DNA from: UBA2210 sp036825195 | Lineage (GTDB): Bacteria > Desulfobacterota > Syntrophia > Syntrophales > UBA2210 | DNA length: 64,000 bases | Reading direction: 5' to 3' | NCBI GenBank assembly: GCA_036825195.1 | Contig: DAISYQ010000013.1 | Coordinates: 4,746 to 68,745 of the forward strand | Shown: positions 60,730 through 64,000 of the stretch, piece after piece | How positions within the stretch are numbered: the stretch's first letter is position 1 | Layout of the letters: each line of letters begins with the position of its first letter | Program-made: the position numbers and the translations under genes | Notes under the pieces: model-generated | Told to the model about the DNA's origin: nothing | The model's input: the letters and a program-made list of their open reading frames with translations, nothing else | The model's database searches: none

Positions 60730-61155
60730 TATTAACTTCTCCTTTGCTTGCTAAGGAAGATTAGAGAAACTAGAAGGCATTTCCTGTATTTTTAATACAA
60801 AAAATGTCACTCTATAGCAAAATGAGAAAATCCCGCCACGGTTAGTGAAGCGGGGTATGTTGTCGGATCATAGGGGCCCTCTTTTTTGCTGTCAAAAAGT
60901 ACAACCCGGTTATGAACTGAACAGCGCGCGCATTTCCCGCTGCTTGCGGCGGGGTTAGCGAGTGAATAAAAATAAATTTTCCTTAACAGTCAGAGATTCC
61001 CCGCAACTTGTTGCGGGGAGCCTCAATTATGTCTGAAAGAATATAACGCTGAGATACTACCCGTGTTATGATATTTGTCAAGGATTTTCACCCGTACCAA
61101 TCACTCCAAATCGACTTTCATACGTGCGGCCGACACATATCAGCATGAAGAGCAT
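60730..61155. other. Gene-free interval with REP-like element
   Basis: No convincing gene. The middle holds copy B of the REP-like element (60913-61027). The rest is AT-rich and unremarkable. Confidence 0.5.
60913..61027 (+). repeat. REP-like double-palindrome element, copy B
   Basis: Closely matches 6133-6247 across about 115 bp. First palindrome 60936-60954 (CCCGCTGCTTGCGGCGGGG region); second has a perfect nine-base stem CCCCGCAAC / GTTGCGGGG (60999-61007, 61010-61018) with a TT loop. Same orientation as copy A. It follows the AlbA_2 gene pair. Confidence 0.8.
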
Positions 61156-62340
61156 CTAATCTTTCGATTGAATAATCTGTATCGCCGATCCCATGAGTCG
61201 GAAGGGCTGTATCTTCGATTTGGTCTGGTTGATGGTTCCTGCCAGGTACAGATCGTAGTCGACTGAATAGTAGAGGAACGAGCCGGAGGAACCTGAGTGG
61301 CCCCATAGCGGCGGTATCTTTATTACCATACGTATAAGCCGGGGAAGCTTGAAGTACATGGTCCCGTACCCGTATTCAAGCGGAAACTGCAATGTGTGCC
61401 AGTTGTGCATCAACCGCAGCGTCTCGGGACGGATCAGTTTCCCCCCATTGAGGGCTTTGAGGAAGGTGATACACTCCTGCGCCGTGGAGATAATGCCGCC
61501 ATCGGCCCAGTACGATCCGTTCGTGCGGATCTCGGAGATGTTCCTGTCGCCATAAAACACGTCCGCCGGAGCGGCCGTCGCCTTTGACCGGGGCTGAGAA
61601 AGTCCGACCAGCCAGGTATGATCAAGGCTCAGCGGACGGAAAAAGAACTCTTCGAATACGACATGAAGCGGTTTGCCGGTTATCTTCTCGATGATCTTCC
61701 CCAGTAACTGAAAATTGGTGTCCGAATAGGAGGCATCCGTCCCCGGCGGAAAATTCGGCTTCAGTTTGGTGCGCGCCCACTCGATCGTATCATCGACGGA
61801 CCACTTTCGCGCCGGGTCTTCCAGGAACATTTCGAAGAGGCTCTTTCCCCCCTCGGGTTTTTCGATGTAGTAGTCGGCTATCCCCGACGTGTGCGACAGC
61901 AGTTGCCGGATGGTAATTTCCCGCGAATAATCCTTTCCCTTATAGATATGGATACCGTCGATCAAATCATCGGATAGATATTGTGCCATAGGATCATTCA
62001 GGGAAAGCTTCCCCTCTTCGTACAGGCGCATGACGGCCGTGGCGGTAAAGAGCTTGGTGATGCTGGCGGTAGAGAACGGGGTATCCGCGGTCATCGGCAC
62101 CCCGCCGTCCTGCCGGGCGACACCGGCCGCGCCCGTCCATGAAAACGATCCGTCACCCTTCATTACGGAGAGGACGCAGTTGTGTATTGACGTGTCTTCC
62201 GCCACGAAATCGGAAACCAGAGAGGCCAACTCGTGATTCGGGTCACCAAGGGGTGAGGCTGTCCGTCTCGATTCCATTATCTGCAGCACCGCAATGACAA
62301 GCAATATCAGCATGCAGACCGCTATGATTATCCGTCTCAT
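61156..62340 (-). CDS. Serine hydrolase, beta-lactamase/DD-peptidase class C fold
   Basis: 394 aa. N-terminal membrane anchor or signal (IIIAVCMLILLVIAVLQIM). Catalytic SxxK is in FSTASITKLFTATAVMRL near residue 92, the YxN motif is in DASYSDTNFQLLGKI near residue 205, and the HxG-type element is probably GHSGSSGSFLYYS near the C-terminus. Such proteins (LACTB/AmpH-like) act as esterases, peptidases or beta-lactamases in the periplasm. Resistance is not implied. Confidence 0.9.
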   Translation of the reverse strand: MRRIIIAVCMLILLVIAVLQIMESRRTASPLGDPNHELASLVSDFVAEDTSIHNCVLSVMKGDGSFSWTGAAGVARQDGGVPMTADTPFSTASITKLFTATAVMRLYEEGKLSLNDPMAQYLSDDLIDGIHIYKGKDYSREITIRQLLSHTSGIADYYIEKPEGGKSLFEMFLEDPARKWSVDDTIEWARTKLKPNFPPGTDASYSDTNFQLLGKIIEKITGKPLHVVFEEFFFRPLSLDHTWLVGLSQPRSKATAAPADVFYGDRNISEIRTNGSYWADGGIISTAQECITFLKALNGGKLIRPETLRLMHNWHTLQFPLEYGYGTMYFKLPRLIRMVIKIPPLWGHSGSSGSFLYYSVDYDLYLAGTINQTKSKIQPFRLMGSAIQIIQSKD

Positions 62341-62615
62341 CGTTTACATCCCTCTCCGTTCTTACCTGCATACTGTTCCGAAAGCCTCGTATGAGCAATG
62401 CAATCATCCCTCAATCCGGTTGCTGCCATTTTCCACCATTCTTCCTGCTGCATTTTCCCTTTACTGATCAGTTTCGGATAGTAGACATAGATGACGACTC
62501 TGAAATGCCATATCAATGCAGTACGTTTGGGCAGTCATATGGTTCCGAGAAGAGTATCTCTCGCTCTCGTGAACTTCCGTTGTTGAATAAATTCCGTATG
62601 GTTATCCTCTTGTTA

Positions 62616-63290
62616 TTATGAGAAAAACTTCGCGTACACCGGGTCCCGTGCCCAGGCGCGAATGGCATCCCAGTCACGGAAATCTCCTTCGGGTGTTTTC
62701 TTGGACTTCAGGATTTTCTTGTAGATCCAGGAAAGGTTGCTGTAATCCATCGCTCCGGCGAATGTTCCGATACCGGTGGGCTTTATTTCCGGCACGTCCT
62801 TGAGAATTGGGTCCAGGTAGGCCAGTACTTCGGCCCGGTTCTCTTCCGTCGGCTGAGACAGGGTCATGCACACGAGAAAATAGGCGACCGGCACCCGGCT
62901 CAGGATGCCCCGGTTCTTCTTCACGAAATCCGTCGCCTCCGACATCCATTTGCCCATATAGATGGCGCTACCGATGATCACCCCTTGATATGATTCGATG
63001 TTACGCGCGTTCTTGATCAGGGCAACGTCTACGCTCACGCCTTTGCCGCACAGTTCCTTTCCGATGGCGTCGGCGACTCCTCCCGTGGAGCCGTACTTGC
63101 TGGCATAGGCGACCAGTACTCTCTTTTCCATGTTACCTCCACACCTTCCTTCGGCGAATGTGATGTCAGCGGCATGGCCGATCCCCGTGCCTGGCACACC
63201 TCCGAACGACATTGCGGCAATCAGACCGCCGGACAGAGCCAGGAAATCCCGGCGGCTGACGTTCCCAAGATCACGTTCATCTATTTTCAT
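62616..63290 (-). CDS. Tat-exported flavodoxin-domain protein
   Basis: 224 aa from the ATG at 63290 (GGGGGG upstream). A twin-arginine signal is clear: NVSRRDFLALSGGLIAAMSF. The flavodoxin domain begins at residue 54: MEKRVLVAYASKYGSTGGVADAIGKEL (FMN phosphate loop), VIIGSAIYMGKWMSEA, VAYFLVCMTLSQPTEENR. An internal ATG at 63131 with GGAGGTAAC just upstream could start a cytosolic form, so both compartments may be served. The partner is unknown. Confidence 0.88.
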   Translation of the reverse strand: MKIDERDLGNVSRRDFLALSGGLIAAMSFGGVPGTGIGHAADITFAEGRCGGNMEKRVLVAYASKYGSTGGVADAIGKELCGKGVSVDVALIKNARNIESYQGVIIGSAIYMGKWMSEATDFVKKNRGILSRVPVAYFLVCMTLSQPTEENRAEVLAYLDPILKDVPEIKPTGIGTFAGAMDYSNLSWIYKKILKSKKTPEGDFRDWDAIRAWARDPVYAKFFS

Positions 63291-63337
63291 GGCCCCCCCT
63301 TCCATTCCTCGATCTCCATCCCATTCAACTCCAATGG

Positions 63338-63790
63338 TCATGCATTGTTGGGTTGTTTGGGTCTGCGTTTGATTTCCAGGAGCTTTGATATGTCTTCTAT
63401 CACCTGTTCGCTGTCGATTGCAAGGAGCAGCCATTTCCCGTCGTGGTATGTCGTGGCCGCGTCATATGCTTTTATGATGTGCTGTGACAGACTGTCCCGT
63501 ATGACCTCAACCCGTGTCCGCTCTTCCGCACCGAACACGATAAGCAGGGCGAAACGATTCTTCTCGGGGATCAGCGTGCAGAATGATCTACTCTTTTTAT
63601 ATCTGAGAGACCAGCCATGCTTTCTGCCGCCGAAGAGCCACTCCGGGGTAAAAACATCCGGGTAGCGGCGGTCGATCAGCCGTGTTACCTGCTGCCAGTA
63701 TTCATGGGCTTCCGCGCCGATCCATTGAGCGATCGCGGCATCGCTTGGCGGGCTTCCGGGCTGGGTCATGCGACTGACTGATTCGTTCAT
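63338..63790 (-). CDS. DUF3788 protein
   Basis: 150 aa from the ATG at 63790 (GGAGGAGG upstream; the ATG at 63823 lacks it). DUF3788 features: PPSDAAIAQWIGAEAHEYWQQ, FTPEWLFGGRKHGWSLRYKK, RFALLIVFGAEERTRVE and DGKWLLLAID, ending in a basic tail. Aromatic-rich small soluble proteins of this family have no assigned role. It sits 47 bp upstream of the Tat flavodoxin gene and is probably co-transcribed with it. Confidence 0.88.
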   Translation of the reverse strand: MNESVSRMTQPGSPPSDAAIAQWIGAEAHEYWQQVTRLIDRRYPDVFTPEWLFGGRKHGWSLRYKKSRSFCTLIPEKNRFALLIVFGAEERTRVEVIRDSLSQHIIKAYDAATTYHDGKWLLLAIDSEQVIEDISKLLEIKRRPKQPNNA

Positions 63791-63824
63791 GGTTTCCTCC
63801 TCCACATACCATCCAGGCGGCAAT

Positions 63825-64000
63825 CAATTCAGCAGAAGCAGCATAACCGGCGTAATCGGAGCGGGACATATTGTGTTGCCATACAGCTCCGAAACTTCAT
63901 CGGTATCCTGATCGGCGCAGTAAACAACGCGGCTGCTGTCTGGGCTGTGAGAAAGTCCACCGTTGTTTACAGTTTTTCGGGGTAAAAATATTCAAGCAGT
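63825..64000 (-). pseudogene. C-terminal fragment of a beta-propeller-like protein
   Basis: A minus-strand frame ending at 63825-63827 is open to about 63991 and reads GGLSHSPDSSRVVYCADQDT, then DEVSELYGNT and a short hydrophobic end. The PDSSRVVYCADQDTDEVSELY pattern resembles one blade of a TolB/WD40-like beta propeller. An in-frame stop lies near 63992, so within the window it is a fragment. It may be the tail of a broken gene. Confidence 0.35.

Noticed and set aside
1..64000. CRISPR arrays
   Set aside because: No regularly spaced repeat-spacer series was seen; the repeats present are the RAYT/IntI remnants, R2, the REP-like pair and the 50-bp tandem copy.

Overview
The window is bacterial chromosome of middling GC content, densely coding, with no rRNA, tRNA or CRISPR visible. 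The gene set suggests an anaerobe or microaerophile: rubrerythrin, three QueG-like [4Fe-4S] proteins, three nitroreductase-family flavoproteins (one with a fused ferredoxin), a Tat-exported flavodoxin, an SPL-type radical SAM protein and a molybdenum-storage-like protein. This mix is common in Desulfobacterota (former Deltaproteobacteria). That placement is inference and cannot be fixed from sequence alone.

Region 1 (1-6,250, all genes on +) reads as an eroded integron cassette array. It has two well-formed attC-like hairpins (429-488, 5140-5198), weaker candidates, and single-gene units in one orientation: an unknown fragment, ecotin, a GT2 glycosyltransferase, two GNATs, an ICMT-like methyltransferase and an ankyrin protein. 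Three dispersed repeats carry the C-terminal tail of a REP-associated tyrosine transposase (RAYT) joined to C-terminal tails of an integron-type tyrosine recombinase. Two of these copies diverge exactly at a GTT triplet, as expected of an integron crossover site.

Region 2 (6.26-11.8 kb) holds a TPM-domain membrane/secreted pair. After it comes the most unusual locus: a minus-strand set of a TiaS-like DDTD protein, two tiny paralogous proteins and a MoSto-like protein. Facing away from it is a full-length IS701-type transposase homologue that has lost both catalytic aspartates. The divergent intergenic region is AT-rich and packed with operator-like half sites.

Region 3 (11.85-33 kb) is a mosaic of short transcription units of small enzymes and envelope proteins: methyltransferases, alpha/beta hydrolases, GNATs, cupins, HAD phosphatase, MscL, YyaL/CWC pair, AlkD-like, LamG-VanZ, DUF3795, rubrerythrin, Asp/Glu racemase, small lipoproteins, and an AT-rich DUF4238 gene.

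Region 4 (33.4-58 kb) starts with a DEAD-box helicase behind a leader with two tandem hairpins, then runs almost wholly on the minus strand: PhzF, NudC, PLP enzyme, SRPBCC, nitroreductase + QueG-like pair, DJ-1, M20 peptidase, DUF523, ferredoxin-nitroreductase, radical SAM, FUSC + MBL, APC and LysE transporters, RsgA, methyltransferase, esterase, and an AraC-GNAT regulator with a MATE pump.

Region 5 (58-64 kb) has an MBL hydrolase, a flavin reductase, an AlbA_2/Schlafen-type gene overlapping an unknown partner, a second copy of the REP-like element, a beta-lactamase-family hydrolase, the Tat flavodoxin, a DUF3788 gene and the tail of a beta-propeller gene at the right edge.
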